A stretch of 64,000 nt of DNA from Acanthaster planci (taxonomy: Eukaryota; Echinodermata; Asteroidea; Valvatida; Acanthasteridae). This document shows positions 1 through 14,430 of this stretch, piece after piece. The notes below the pieces were generated by a model. That model was given only the letters and a program-made list of their open reading frames with translations. It was not told where the DNA came from and did not search any database. The DNA is taken from the NCBI RefSeq assembly GCF_001949145.1, contig NW_019091476.1:414331-478330 (forward strand), written 5' to 3'. The stretch's first letter is position 1. Each line of letters opens with the position of its first letter. The position numbers and the translations under genes were made by a program.

Positions 1-3000
1 GCCTGCCTACTCATACAGGCACTCTAGTTGTGGGGACTAGGTGCATGTGTTGAACAGAAGTTATTGTGAGGACAAACTTGTCATGATCACAGAGTTTTCT
101 CCCCCTAACTTGGTCCCAAATTGCCTATCCAGAAAAATTGCCCCCTCATTGCAGGGCCGGCCAGGGCAGCGGTTCGTGCCTGTACTGTGGTGCAAAGTTG
201 ACAACCAGGCACCCATTTTCACCTGAATTATGCACAGACTGGAAGCATCTTTGTGTGGGCACTAGGAACACAGCAGCAAAGGCATTTTCATTCTGTCGCA
301 GCCCTTAAAAAAAGCTGTTCAGGATACATTTGTGTGTGGTAAGAGAACAGGTGCATCACTAGGAAGGGGGCAAAGCTCTTTTTTTTGGGGGGGGAACTGA
401 TGAGTCCCCTTCATGAGTAAAAGTGACAAACCATTAAAGGTGGAAAGGGGTTAGTTTTGAGGTACTTTCTTGCAAACTACCCCTTTTATTATTCTTTGCT
501 TTCCTTTTTCCTTTCTTTTTATTCTAACATTTCCCAGGGAAAGTGCACCATGTTCCTTCCCCCCTCATTGCCCAAACAAGCCTGTAGGTGGGGGGGGGTG
601 TTCAAATGAACCCCCTTGCTTACTTCCGAGTTCTGCTCATGTCTGTGTGATGTTTTTGTAACAAATATATATTTTTAATGCACCATAATTTTTTGGAATA
701 TACGCCGCTGCTTATACTTTGATTCACACGCTGAAAATGTCCCTACGGCTTATACGGCAACATTTGAAGAAGGAAACCAGTCACTAGATGCCTTGTCGTG
801 CCTTCACAGCCTAGACTGGGCCACGCTACCTCTGAGGCTGACCAGCCAGCCACATGTGCAGGCGGTGCAGCGCTCTGTTGTCGGTTACATTGGCTCTACT
901 CCAGTGTAAGAAATGAAGGAAACCAGTCCAGAGAGACTGAATAGATGTGTAAATGTACCGTAAGTACCGTTCAAACCTCGAAAATCATGTGGCGCATCTG
1001 TTCATGTCTTTTATGGTTGTACAGTCATGTTGTTTATCATTTCACTGGTCATTTGGTAACTCTTAAAAAACTGCTGCATGGCCCACCCAGCAAAGACACT
1101 AATCCAGCCTGCCAAAATTGGTGATTTTGAGGACTTGAGAAAGTTAAGGTTTAATGACAACACCTGTTCACGCACTGCCTCATGTTGTACCCAAAAGTGG
1201 CGCGGACCCTAACCTTGGGCACTTCGAATATTCGCTTCTGACGTTTGTATACAAATATGGCACAGTATTTACCTCCAATCTCACAGAAGATGAAATTTAA
1301 TTTAACTCCAAATATTCTGATTCATAAATGTTGATTTCACATACCCGCTACAAAGTTCTGATGAAATTTTATTTTCTGTATTATCCAATTTTTTTCAGAG
1401 GTGCAAAATGAACGCTTTTAAATACGCCCCCCAATTTGTTTTGGGTACAATTTATAGTTGGGTAAATGAGTGGAGGTAATAATGATTTATCAGAATTTTT
1501 CAGTTTTATTTCAATTCTGAAATATTTTGTGGGCCTTTCTGAAATTTTTTAATAATAATGTGCATACCATTTGCTTGTCACCTGTCGCCCGATTCTAGGG
1601 TGCTGGTTGACGAGTAAATTCATACCAGGCTAATTAACGACACGACGTGCCTTACATGCATCTTTCGGTTTGTGACAACCATGCAACTTGTTCCAAAGCA
1701 CAAAGTTCCACTTTGGGTTTGAAACCCCCCCCTCCCAGTCTCTGGTCAGGCAACGGGCCTGCCATACATGTATAAGCGGAGTAACATTGCCTCTTGAGGA
1801 CACGTTTGTGGAGTTGTCTAAACATCTTTGCAGTTTCCTAAGAAATTATGTAAATTTGAAGTTGTTTCTGAAGTAATTGGAGTATTTGACAGGAAGCATT
1901 GATATTATAATGGTTGGAGGAGCAAGCTTTTGGTTGGTGCATCTAACCATGAAAACACAGATCTAGAAATTTCAAAGTTGCAAAAAATTAACTTTAAAAT
2001 TTAAGGGCCGAGCAGGACTGAACTGGGTTATTTTTGATCAACTTCTTGGTCGAGCGAAAAAATTGGCTGTGATCTCCAGAACACTCTGATAGAGCCCTTC
2101 CGTTGAGATATCCAGCTGTATATTGGAATACTGTGATCACAGTCATGCAATGTCTTTGTTCTGTTTTTAAGTGCATGCATGCACATTCATGGTGTAGAGT
2201 GTCCAGTCAGTAATGGGTCTTGATCCGTTCTTGACAGCAGTGTGAAATGAGTGTGAAAAACCTCAGGAGTTCACAACCCCAGGGTGAATTCTTTTTTTTC
2301 ACCCAGTATTGGGCACTTTTGTGAAATTTGTGCTCAGGCAGAATTATCTCCAAGTCTTGGGCGCACTTTTGGGTCACTTTGGGTCAGTTACCACCTCCAT
2401 GGACATGCTGGCAGAGTTGGAGGTGTCCTGCACCCCAATGGGCAGTGCTGATCGAGATGCATTCTTGACCAAACTTTGGGAACCAGAGGCAAATGCATGT
2501 TATGCTGAACGGTCTCCATATCAGTCATAGTACAGTACGTGTAGTACCGTACTGTACATGTGCAGTACGTGCATTGGTCTTGGTTCTTGTGGAAGTGTGA
2601 GCAGCATGCAAGGCATGGCATTTTTGCCTGGAACTCGGGCAGAGGGCATTCAGAGCCCTGCCTGACAAATGGCAAATGGCAGGAGTAATCATAATACAAC
2701 AATTTTTCTTTATCTAATCTTGAGGCCCTCGACTTTCCAAACGCTGACTGTTTAGTTTAGTGTGATTGGATGCCTGCTTCCTCTCAAAAATGAGAGAGAA
2801 AAAAAGTAAAGTCATCTAAATACTACAGATGCCTGGAGCACTTTCAAGAGATTTGTACAACAATAACAAAAGAACAGGATTGCTGACCGAGAAAAAAAAC
2901 CCACTCCCGGTTAGAAAGGAATATATGAAGTTGAATATCAAAGCAATTTGCCCCACTTGACGTCTGGTGCAGCCTATCTTAATTGAAACCCAAGTTGGGC

Positions 3001-5217
3001 AGGCAAGGATGACAAATGGCCGATGTGTTGTCTTTTCCGATTCAACATTGGGGATAGCTGACGCCAGTGTCATTAGGTTTGATGGGACACTCGGCAGATC
3101 CCTTGTAGATTTGTTTGAAAGCATTCAATTAATGCTGCTTTTGTGTTCCTTGTCTGTCAAGCAATTCTGCAGCCCCACATATCAGAACAGGGACAAAGTT
3201 TTGGTAGGGGGGGAGAGGGAGAAAAAAAAAAGAGGTTTTGAAGTATACAAACCCCGGCTGGCGACAACTGGAAATGTAGGCCGCTTGTCACAGTCTGTGT
3301 ACATGAAATAAACAGAAATACAAATGGGACAGTTAGTTTCCACCCTTAATTTGGCATCTGCAGAGGCCTCTGTGTAAAAATAATCAGTATTGGTGATTGT
3401 ACTGGTACGTGTGTAATGTGTTGCTACAGATACTTCTATTTTTTTTTTTAATTCCAAACTCTAAGTGTTCAAAAACATTTCTAAGCTACTGGTTTTTAAA
3501 CTGAAATATTGTCTTGACTTCTTTTTTTTTTTAATGTGTTACACTTTTAAACATGGATTATTTACATTTCATCTCATAGATTTTGTCAGATATCAAGAAA
3601 GATTTCATTGTGTTGTACTTGTCTTTGGCCATATACTACATGTACATGTATAGTTACTCCTTTTTTTACAAATGTGAGGAAGAGAATTTGTGTATGGCGT
3701 AGGGATATTTTTTATTTCTTTGTACAACTTACATCATGACAGCCCTAAATGACAGCACTTGACCATGGTGTCATATTACGCACAAATACAAACTTCTTGG
3801 ATGCTTTATTATACAGGACTCCACTTCAAACTGACCATGGCCATACCCTAAAGCCGTTAAGAAAAAAAATACCCATACATGTACGCCTGTTTTGGGCATT
3901 TACACATGTGACCAACTCCTATGTGGGGCTTCTGTTCCAATGTGTTCCATTCCATTTTTTGGCCTGAAATGACTGGACACAGCCAAAAGTACATTGAAGG
4001 GTTCAGTTTAAAGCAGTGACCCTGTTGACAATCAGTAACTTCCAGACATGAGGTGCATGCATGCATACATATCCTACATAGCTAGGCATGGTCATGCCAT
4101 GTGAATTATGTCAGTGCAGTCAAACCAGCTCTGCGTTTTTGTGATTCTGTTCAGCAGTTCACAGCAGTTTGTTGCTGCCTTATCACATACAACAAATGCT
4201 TCTTGTTACTGGGGATCTTCTTGCCCAGTGATGTGAAGCCTTGTGGATTCTTCCTTAATGCCATGCCTTCCTTGACATCACAATGCCTCTTTTGTGTCCC
4301 GGAGTCTGGACACCAGATCACAGCCGAGGACATCAAAATTGGTGCCACAAAGAGGTCCTGTTGCACCCCTGTATGGCGGAGAAACAGACAAAAAGAAAAT
4401 ACCAATGGCCAGGGACTTAATTGTACTTTGTTCAACTCTTTTTTCCCTAAAGAAAAAGAAACTGAAAACCATTTTAGCACATTTCGAGTGATAATGTATT
4501 CATCCCCAAAGCTTCCTAAGTTGTCAAAATAGCTGAGAAAATTGATCCTTGATTGCCAAGAGGGCACGCACTGAAGAACCCAGATGTTGTGTTGGCCGAG
4601 CATATTGTATAATTTGGACATCATTATCCTTGCTCGGGGCTCAGCGTTTTTTTAATTTGTTTAATTCTTTGGAGATTAGACTCCAGCGCTGCAATCCATC
4701 CAGCTTCTCCAAACAGGAGTTTGGATTGCAATATTAAGAAAACAGCATTTGCAGGGCCGGAATTATTTATTAAGTAAATTGTCTTATGTGGCACTTGCAC
4801 GGCTTAAAATCTCGGAGCCATCCATTATGTATACAATCAGGTGTGTTGTGTGTGTGTGTGCATGCATATGATAGGAACTTGTGGTGACAAGTCTGCAATT
4901 GTCAATTGCACTCTGGTTAAAATATATGTCTCCTGAAATAAAAATGGAGATTGTATTCATTTGATACTCATGTGACTTTGCGCAACCACTTGCGAGAGCC
5001 TCAGCCATGTTATGAATTTATTAGCATTCAAAGAAAATATTAACCAAGGAAATGGCAAGAAGAACTGTGTTTAAGATGTCACAGCTGGTACCATTAGAGC
5101 AATTGTAAGACTTTCCAGAGGTCCTAGGGTCCAATCCACCTTACCATTTTCCTTGCCATGTTCTCTCCATTTTGCCAATCTTGTTTGAAAGAGCGCATCA
5201 ACAGATCTTTCATTCAG

Positions 5218-5364
5218 AGAAACTCCATCGTGTTAAACATTTGGTAGATCTTACAATTACAGAAACTCTATCGCGTTAAACATTTGGTAGATCTTACAAT
5301 TACAGAAACTCTATCGCGTTAAACATTTGGTAGATCTTCCAATTAGAGAAACTCTATCGCGTTA
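5218..5364. repeat. 43-bp tandem repeat, about 3.4 copies
   Basis: Units start at 5218, 5261, 5304 and 5347 (last partial). Each reads AGAAACTCTATCGCGTTAAA followed by a segment containing GGTAGATCTT. Units differ by only a few substitutions; the first has CCATCGTG where the others have CTATCGCG. It is a small intronic minisatellite with no coding sense. Confidence 0.95.
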
Positions 5365-6589
5365 TAACAAGAAATCTCTTTTTGCTCCCATAGTTTTTGA
5401 GTTTATTTAATTAACCCCAACAACCAGTGTTGTCTTTTGCTAGAGGTTTTTTGCAACTGCCAAAATGTTTGTCAAGGTGGTAATCAAGCTTAGATTCCAA
5501 AACCAAAAATGAAACACGAGTAAGAAAACAGAAAAAAATGGGCAAGTTAATTTTTAAAAGTGGTTGCTATTGTCCACGGAAACTGTGCTGTAGCATGACG
5601 GGAAGATAATAAGACCAGGTCCAGTTCTGTAAATATTGATAACTTGCTTTGTTGGCTGTCTAAATGGCCGGATTTGTGTAAACATTCCCAAACCTGAAAA
5701 GGCATTGCTATTGAACAAAGACTTGATTGGGAAGTAAACTGTGAACTCATTCTTTTCCAACACACTCCAGCACTGGTTGGAAAGGAAACTGTTTGTTATT
5801 GTAACTGTATTAGCAGGGTCACCTGAAATTGTTAACCTTCCTGGTTTGAATTTTTTTCTCTCTCTCGGTTGTTGATGGGGATTGACGGGTTTGCTGTTAT
5901 TGGTGGATTTATTCTAATTCCGGTGGTATAGAGTTTCTTGGCATTGAAGGATACTGGGGCTTTGTTTGTATATGTAGACCTGCCTTTAGTAGGATTATAT
6001 CCTTGCCACTACACACATTATAAGCATAGAGAAGTGCTTTGGGTATGGAACAAAAGAATGTCATTTACTGGGCCTTGCAGCTAGTGTTGTACACACAGAA
6101 GCCCAGCAAATGCTGCTATAAGACCCCACCTAATAATTTTTGCCAATTACTTGGTGTGCACACAGTCATGACTGTCATATGGTGAATGGTTGTGTATGTA
6201 TTGGATGTAAATTGCCTTTACGTGTTCACTGTACACATGCTCCTAAGCCTCATGTCTTATACATGTACCTTGACCTTTTTTTGAAGACTCTGCGCCTCTA
6301 AGTTTTAGCATTGGTTGGCAGAAATGAAGTTTGTTTACAATGGAAGATGTGTTTTAAGATCATACTCAGTTTGTTTCCCAAAGCCTTGGAAAGAAAATTT
6401 GTCGGAAGCATACATAATAGTACTATAGCAAATCACTGAGTCCATTTTGCCCTCCATTCTGGCAGAAATCAAACGAGGGCGCCCTGTCAGTGTAAACAAG
6501 TGGCATAATAGGTCAGAGTATCATTAACAAGCAAAGTACATTTCCCTCCATTTTCAGCACATACATGTACTGTTTTCTCCCCTCTGCTT

Positions 6590-6870
6590 GCGGTAAGCGC
6601 CTCAGAATCTCAGTGGCATTCTGTATGGTTTTTGCACCGTGTTCCCCCCCTCCACGATCCCGCATTATCTCTTAATCCCTCCGAGACTCTGGCCGCCCAA
6701 CCTGGGTGTGATTCCTCAATTTCGTGTCAGTCCTGGCGGACATATTACCTTACTCTTTCATTTGCGTATCGGAAGAGAAATGCTCACCCCGGAGGCATTG
6801 AATGGAAGGGAGAGATAATTACTCGGACTGTCTTATAAGGTCATTGAATTCTAATACATCACCGCGAGCT
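6590..6870. promoter_or_regulatory. Candidate conserved non-coding element in dach intron 1
   Basis: This patch differs from its surroundings: balanced base composition, several CpGs, no simple repeats and no TACATGTA runs. It contains GAGATAATTACTCGG and CGCATTATCTCTTAAT, both with homeodomain-like cores. There is no coding frame with exon-like borders. The role as an enhancer is inferred only from composition and from its place in the large intron of a developmental regulator. Confidence 0.3.
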
Positions 6871-9800
6871 ATATCTGCTCAACTACGAGCCTTAAGTGTT
6901 TGTTACGAATATCTTTTTTCCTGTTTTTCTGGGTAATAAGTATATACATTTATTCATGATGACTTTTTGATCGAGTTAAAAAGAAAATATGAATTTGCTG
7001 CCGTGTTTTTTTTCTATGGGACTCATCTCTGGAATATGAATACTACAGTGTTTTATGGGGAGAATTTGAGATTAAAGAAATTCTGAGAAAGTTATATTGA
7101 CGTTTCATCTCAGGATCTGGAAAAGTCATTTACACATGTTAATAATGGATTAGAGTATTGCCATTTTTTCATATTTGTATTAAGTCGTTACATGTCAGTA
7201 ATTCTGATGCTTTTTTGCTATTTGCTGACATTGTGAGATGCTGCTGAAAACAGGAAAAAAGCAAAACAAAAACTGGTCTGCTAAAGGCACCCAAATAATC
7301 AGACAGTGAAATTTTAATCTTAATTTTGAACACGGGTCAGGCATGGATGCTCAGTTAAGGGAGGAAGGGGCATCACTTTGATAAAAAGGGGCACGGAACT
7401 ATAGTTGATTCTTATTTCAGTAAAGGGGTAATAGATTGAAAGAAAATGCTATCTTGGACTTATGTTGCGGCCACCCCTTACCCTCTGACCGTGGGGGAAG
7501 GCTTCCTCCATGTTCTGACACAAATTCAGTTGTACTCAGCGTTGACAAATCAGTCACTTGATCTTTGCCAAAGGAAAAACACTGAAAAGCATTAGAATTC
7601 AAGTACATCGTTGCCAGTGAAAGGTAAAGGCAGGGGATTGTGGTAATTGCACCAGATGTTGGACTTCCTGTACCACAAACTGACTGAAACTTTTGATTTG
7701 GAAAAAAAGTGTCACACAGACAAATGGGTGGGTGGATGCCTGTGGGTGAAAGTTACTTATTATTCTTCAGACTAGTTTAGAAAGCCTGTAGGAGTCAGTC
7801 TTGTCGGGAATTGTTTAATAGTTTCATGCTGTTGTAACTTGTAATGTGAAGGTAGGAATGTACATACATGTACATGTAGTAAGTATCTGACACCTGTTAA
7901 AAATTGCATAATCTTTGAACCATTCACTTTGCCAGCAGTTCTGTTGCAGTCGTTTTGCTCTTTTACTGTGTGTTCCACTCCTCGGGTCAATTTCTGGATA
8001 ACTAAGTTTGACTGGAGAGTTATATTTTTCTTTGCTGTAGATTGGATCCATTTCCAGAAAGTAGTTGATGGATCCAACTGCCAGTATTTCCTGTCCGGGT
8101 GTCTGTGCAGGATTCAGGAGTGGCTTTTTTGGTAGGAAGATGGGCAGGGCAAATGGAAAGGGGGGGGGGAAGAGGGGGAGAACTGTATTGTTTGGGATTG
8201 AGGCTACCTCTACCCATACACAGGAAACCAGGAGCAGGCCCGTGTTACATTTGTTGTTCATTTGTAGCACATTTCCAGAATTAGTGGCGGAGCCATGTCT
8301 GGATAGTGTAGACCTACAATGCCAGCAGGGCTTGTGCCAGTGGTGGGGTATGGGGAGGGGGAGTAGTTGGTGTGTTAGCAGAGTGGAACAGTCGAAGAAG
8401 GGAGGGAAACTCTTACTTCATGCATGGAGCATGATTCACGGCAGTCACAATTTTTTACGTAGTAGTGTAAGCAGTATAAAGAGGCTGTGCATGAGCATAT
8501 TTTGACACCTTGTTAAGCATTGATATTTTGAGGTGAGTTTGGCACATGTGCTCTCCTATTCACTACAGATTAAAAATCACTTACTAGTTGGAACAAGATG
8601 ATTTTGAAGGAAATTTTTGTTGTTGAATAGGCTGAGTTTCTTCTTGAGTTTCCAGTGGAATGATTTGTTTGGATAGGATTCTAAACTGATTCACTCTAAG
8701 TATAGTTTATTTTCACTCTAGTTTTAGACCTTCGTCTGCAATCTTTGAAATGAGAGGAGAAAATTCATTTGGGGTTGGTCAAAACCTGTTCACACAGGAT
8801 TTCTCAGGTACAGACACCTACCTGCAACTTCTTTTGTAGCAAAACAACTATTGGAAGATCAAGAAACTTTTCCTGTTACCCCTGTGCTCTGCCACTACAC
8901 TTTAAGAGGAACAGTCTGGTTGGGTCATTCATGTACTTGGCAGTATGTTTTTGATTTGTGTGAAGTGTATCAAGAATTACTATTGTTTGATGGCTACACA
9001 TTTTTGTTTTAGCTCGGCCTCATGAATCCTCTACCCAATGAAGAGATGAAAATAGATGTCCTTTGCACTCTGTTAAAAGGCCTTGGTTTATTTGAACAGT
9101 TTAAACGGAATAGCCGTATTTACTCCAAAAGTTAACACGTCAAAGTTGTGGACTATCGGGTGTGGTTGTGGGATGGATCATAGGGCCCTTGTTTCACAGT
9201 GGGGTGAATAGCAGTTTGGGGCCTCATAAAATAAATAGTGGAGGGCAGGATTTAATCTCTGTGTGGAAGGAAAAATTAGAATGACAATAGTTTGTGGTAA
9301 GAATTGTTGTTTATAATCCTCAGGTGCTGAATGATACAGGTATTTGCCAAGGGGATTTCTGACATGCTTAACATGAACATGATAAATGGGTGTCGTTTCT
9401 TTGTTGTAGTGTTTCGTTTGACTGTTGTGCAATTGGATAAATTAGTGCAGTGTTAGGCAAATGATGCTGTAAGTTTGATGAATGGAGTTGGCAATTATGT
9501 AGTGACCAAAAAGACATTCTTAAACTTCTGGCATTGCAGATGTAAGCATTAGTCTTGGCTTTTCCTCTTATACACTGTGTATAGTACCAATTGACCTTTG
9601 TTTTCAAGCTTCACTGTCATTGCACGTGTACAAATTTGCCTCAGAAACAAAAACGTGCATGTGTACATTTTGTCTCTGCAGCTAAATTCTGTTCTCGCAA
9701 AGACAGTGTTATACATTTTCTCCAGTACACATACGGTACATGTACACTGCAGCTTTAAAAACAGGAAGGGCAGCAAAACATTCAGACATCTTCCACAACA

Positions 9801-11984
9801 TTACCATAGTGCCAGAGATCAACCAATTAAAAAATTGGCTGACCTGTGTGAGACAATCACTTGTGGGATTCTTGATTTTATTGTGGGCCAGTGGTTATTA
9901 TAATTGCAAATTAATGTGATTAACCCAGACTCCTATAAGAATATGCAATTCGGTTGCCTGAAACACATGAGTAGAAACCCGGTCTTCCGCACATGCAGTG
10001 AGTAAATAGTAATAAATAACAGATACATGTTTTGTTTCGTAACAACAGGCATATAATATTATCTCTTCCCAGAAAGGAAGTATGTGTGGCAGAGGGAGAG
10101 AGAGGTAAGAGGAAAGGGGAGGTGTTTACTTAATTTCTCCAAGGGCCTTTCTTGTTCAGTGGGCACACAGTGGAACAGGGGTCATGCCTCATAAATTATA
10201 GGTATTCTTTGAGTCACTTGGTCTCTACTGAAACATGTGACTTGAGGAAGATACATTGTCGAGAATATTTAACTGCAAAAGACTGGAGTAAAAGAACAAA
10301 ATGAGCTGTGGAGTGTACATGCATTGATCAGTGTGTGCAACCAACTGGCTCGTACTTAAATGTACATGTACCAGCATACCTGTATGTAGGGTTGATTTGC
10401 AGAAACGCGGAGGAGCAATTTACGAAAGAAGTTAACCATGTGCGAATTAAGTTGAGTGTATCAAGATTTGGCCCATTTGTACATTGATGCTAAAACCTAT
10501 TCACACTTTAATCGGCCAATTTCCCCCCCCCTTCCTAATCGGTGCCTGCAGCCTCTATAGGCAAAAGAAATTACCCAGAATATCCTGTGTTGTATTTTCC
10601 TTTGTGCCGTAATTGTTTTGTGCAGGTGTTTCTGTAATTAAAGCCAATATTGAGTCATGGCACTGGTTTTGTGTTGGAGTGCACAGGAAATGGACTATAT
10701 TTCATTTTGATTCAGCGGCATGTCAGTGGGGGTAAGTGTGAGAACAGCGAAGTATATACTCTGGTAAAAAAAAGTTGATCGGGGACTTGTTGTCAAGTTG
10801 TGAACGGAGTAAATGTCATGGCAGCTTTAGTTTAAGACTGTGGTTTTATTTTTCTGATGGGTGGTGACATATATACCCCTTTTATTAGACAACTTGTAGA
10901 AGATAATGTCAGTGTCTGTTTTGAAAAAATTCATATTATTCAATGGAAACCTAAATGGTGCTCTGTATGAATAGCTTCAATTTGTTGTGTAAAGGTGCAA
11001 CAAATCATGCTTTGCACGAGGCGCGGACCTTCTTGATCGCTTACATCAATCAGTAGGGTTGCCCATGTACATGTATATGCAGATTGTGGTAGTGGAATAC
11101 GGTTACAAAATTAGAGTCTTCAATCAAAGTAATCTAGCAGCTGACACGTGCTAAAGGAGTGCATGTACTTGGTAGTGATGACATCAAAGAGAAATAGTTT
11201 CCAAGAGAGTCCAGGAGATGAGTCAATGGTTGATGAGTCTGTAAATGTGTAAATGTGAATTCTTGATGAAGCTGCGCTCCATTTCACAAGGACGTGAGGT
11301 TGTTATGCAATCCTTTGTTTTCACGTCTCTCGTGAAAGTCTGTGGTACTTTCCATTTGGCTGACTAGGCTAGTGGCAGAGTACCATAGTACCAGACTTGG
11401 GAAGCTGAAAGAGTGTGTTTCTCCCAAAATGTGGTAACGAAAAGTTGCCCGAGTTTGCGACTTGTTTTTGGTTTCTTTTCCAGTAGCTCTGAGCTGTAAG
11501 CAGTTGTAAAGGAATCATCTCAGACGACGGAGAGTGGTACACAGTTGGTTCTGCCGATTGAATCGTCATTTTGTGCAATTATTTCACCATGCCAAAATGT
11601 CTTCATTTCCACATTTTGCATTCAGGTGCATGAAACCATTGCGGGGAGGGGGGGCAGCACAAAATAGCGATGTAATCAAAAGCTTTTTTTTTTTGTGAGT
11701 AGCATGCGAGTACATTGCCTGTAGTCATTTCTCATTGTCTCCATGTGTCTTCAAACACACTGTACATAGGTGTAGGCTTGAAAGTGGACAATTATTTCAG
11801 GTTGTATTCCTGTAAAGAAAAAAATGCAGTCTTTGAAAATGCAGGTTTTTTAGCAATCAGTAAGCCTATGTTTGTAATTTGAGGGGAATTTTCCTATGGT
11901 GCAGTAAACTTTTCTCAGTGTATTTTGTGCATGATTGTACACTTTTCAGGTGACTCTTTAGGTTGACTGTGTTCTGTTATGTCT

Positions 11985-12640
11985 TCAAGTCATTCCTTGC
12001 CTCTCCCCCGCTTTCGCTTCCTGGACTGCAAATGAAACTTTTCAGCGCGTTGCCATTGATGGCATAACAAGCTGCCACAGCCAGCCTGTCTGTGCACTGA
12101 CTGATCGGGCATTGGGGCACTGTCCTCCATCATGAAGATGGGCCTGCAAGGCATCATGGGAGGATGAAATAGAGACGAGAGGAAATATGGTGACAAAAAA
12201 CAATAGCCCTGAGGGGCTGGACTGGCGGTATCGGTATCGTGCTGATGCCTGGGCACGGCACACCTGATGGGAACTCGGCTTTCATCGAATTACTCGAGAG
12301 CCGTTCAACATATCTATTTTTTCCTTTCCACCCTGGCCATTGGGCCATTTGTCTTTAATTGTGTTAAATTACCTCATGCCTGCACTGATACGCGGAAACG
12401 GCAATGAGAGATCTGTGCAGGAGGCACTGGTCAATGGTGTGGCATAGATAGTGACTTGATGGTAAAGATTAATAACAGATGGAACACAAGATATAGCAGG
12501 AAGGGCAAGCCCAGGCTATTTAATTTCAGCCGCGGGAATGGCCGGGGGATTAATGTGATGGAGGCAAGACTGGGGCTAACGAAGACATTTGCAGAAGTCT
12601 ATAAATACAAGTTTCTTGGAGGAAGTGTTGTTTCAGCATA
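11985..12640. promoter_or_regulatory. Candidate conserved non-coding element in dach intron 1
   Basis: A long GC-balanced block between AT-rich stretches. Visible motifs include AAAGATTAATAACAGATGG (homeodomain-like TTAAT plus an E-box-like CAGATG), GGGGATTAATGTGATGG and CTATTTAATTTCAGCCGCGG. Overlapping frames on both strands have no recognisable domain and no consistent splice context, so I read it as non-coding. Its regulatory role is inferred from composition. Confidence 0.33.
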
Positions 12641-12779
12641 CCTGCTTTAAGGAAACAGGTTTGATAAATAACAAGCCTTGGGTCCGTTCCCTTCCTCCCA
12701 CTCGCTTTCTGCGATCGGTTTCCCCGAGCCACTGGCAAGCAGGGGCTGATGCCGTACAGGGCAAACCTGGGCAGGAAGG

Positions 12780-13160
12780 GCCCTAATTTTTGGCCAATTT
12801 TCCATGGGATTGCTGGGGTATTAGGAGCAGTTACACTTTCAATTTGCTAATTGTCGCTGCTTGGTGGCTGATAAGACAACCTTGCCAACAATGCGACTGT
12901 CAGCACCTTCTGCTGTGTGGCCTAAGTCCCTCGCTGACAGCTTCATTTGGGGCGATAACTAAATGAGGAATGGAGTCGGCCAAGGAGGGGTTGCATTAGT
13001 ACAGGGTTAAGCATACACCCTGCATGTGTCCTGATCCGTTGACAGACCCCCACAAGACACCCCTGTGCTCGACCCCCTCACCTTGGGCGATTAGGGCCCT
13101 GCAGTTTATTTCTTCCCCCAACTGCCTGGCAAAAGTGATTGGGACAAAGGTGGGGGATCA
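12780..13160. promoter_or_regulatory. Candidate conserved non-coding element in dach intron 1
   Basis: Continues the balanced-composition zone after a short gap. It contains TTTGCTAATTGTCGCTGC, GGCTGATAAGACAACCTTGCC (a GATA-like core) and GGGGCGATAACTAAATGAGG. No protein-like frame crosses it. It could be one large element together with 11985-12640. Confidence 0.3.
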
Positions 13161-13799
13161 GAGAGGGTCCTGACAGCCCACCTGGTCACACTGTCAGTGT
13201 GACAGAGGGATTCAGGGGTTTAAGGAGACACAGCAGAAGGGGGATAAGCCTGGATGGCACTATCCAAGTCTCCCACCGATTGCCCAACCACTTCAGGAAG
13301 TTGTTGGAATCCAGATAAACATTTAGCGGTTGTTTTAATCGTGCTGGTGCCAGGGGTGTTTGCAGTGACCATGCAGTATTTCTCGTAAAGGAAAGGATTT
13401 CTTTTCGTGTTAGAAACAAAACAGTCATCTCACATTTCTGATTTCTTTCGTTCTTTTTTTTTATCAGGGCGGGCCCACATTTGAGTGAAGCCCACTTGTT
13501 AATCATGCAGGTGGCAGGATTTTCCAAAGTATGACAGTGCATTATTCAGTTAAAGGATTTCTTCTGTGTGATTGAGATAAAATAGAGTTCCTTCATTCAG
13601 TATTGATCTGGGTGGGCTTACTTGAAGTTAAGCTTGATCGCTTCTCACAAGGCACAAGTGCTGCGTCATTTTCTAATGATCTTTATTTAAAGCTGAATAT
13701 TGGTATTATTTTGGCAACATCACATGCAAATAATTCCGTAGATAAAATGTCACACATACCTGTGCACAAGCACACGGATAACTTTTAGAAAGATTTCAG

Positions 13800-14051
13800 C
13801 TCTAGAGGTGCATAAATGGTTTGAGATTAAAGATTCTGATTTTGTACAGTCAAGATGTGTAATTTCTGTCAAACTTGATCACTCATACAGTGCAATTGAT
13901 TTTGAAGTGTGTGGAATTGAAAGACCTCTAGAGGTGCATAAATGGTTTGAGATTAAAGATTCTGATTTTGTACAGTCAAGATGTGTAATTTCTGTCAAAC
14001 TTGATCACTCATACAGTGCAATTGATTTTGAAGTGTGTGGAATTGAAAGAC
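13800..14051. repeat. Perfect 126-bp tandem duplication
   Basis: Two units, 13800-13925 and 13926-14051, are identical as far as I can read. Because 126 is divisible by three, a frame stays open through both copies (98 codons from 13808 to 14104), repeating a segment that contains HKWFEIKDSDFVQ. I see no homology, splice context or third copy. Perfect identity implies a recent duplication or an assembly artefact. Confidence 0.95.
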
Positions 14052-14254
14052 AAGGGGGAGGAGAAGCCAAATTGGCTACTGCAGGGAATGCAGCCAGTTC
14101 TTAAAAATCGGAAATAGACATGAAGTTGTGAAATCTCTCTGCTGTGCTAGGAGAGCCTTTTTTTGTTCTGACACGAAGTTGCTGAAGCCTAGGTTCCTTG
14201 CAATCTGATCAACTTCAGCATTTTTGCTAGGAGATCCGAAATTGCCTATACCAG

Positions 14255-14430
14255 GCAAGATATGGGATGGAGGGGTACCCCCCTTACCTGTCCAATCCCT
14301 ATACACACTCTTGAATATTGTTACCTAACACATCCCCCCCTAGAAGTCTGTTAAAAATTCCTGAGATTCCCATCAAACAATGACCAACACAAAGGCGGGG
14401 GGGGGGATTTCTCTCCGTCCCATATCTTGC
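14255..14430. repeat. Short inverted repeat, 19-bp arms
   Basis: The left arm at 14255-14273 reads GCAAGATATGGGATGGAG, and the right arm at about 14412-14430 is its reverse complement with one mismatch. The enclosed ~140 bp contains poly-C and poly-G runs. It may be a small foldback element; no target-site duplication was evident. Confidence 0.6.

Noticed and set aside
4101-4624. Overlapping 143- and 157-codon frames on both strands
   Set aside because: Both open by chance over the same DNA; no recognisable family and no phase-consistent partner exon.
4840-4870. TG microsatellite as regulatory Z-DNA site
   Set aside because: Only about ten dinucleotides and interrupted; nothing beyond a common simple repeat.
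8065-8505. 146-codon + strand frame in intron 1
   Set aside because: Poly-G runs and a mixed composition, no domain, overlapping antisense frames, no splice context.
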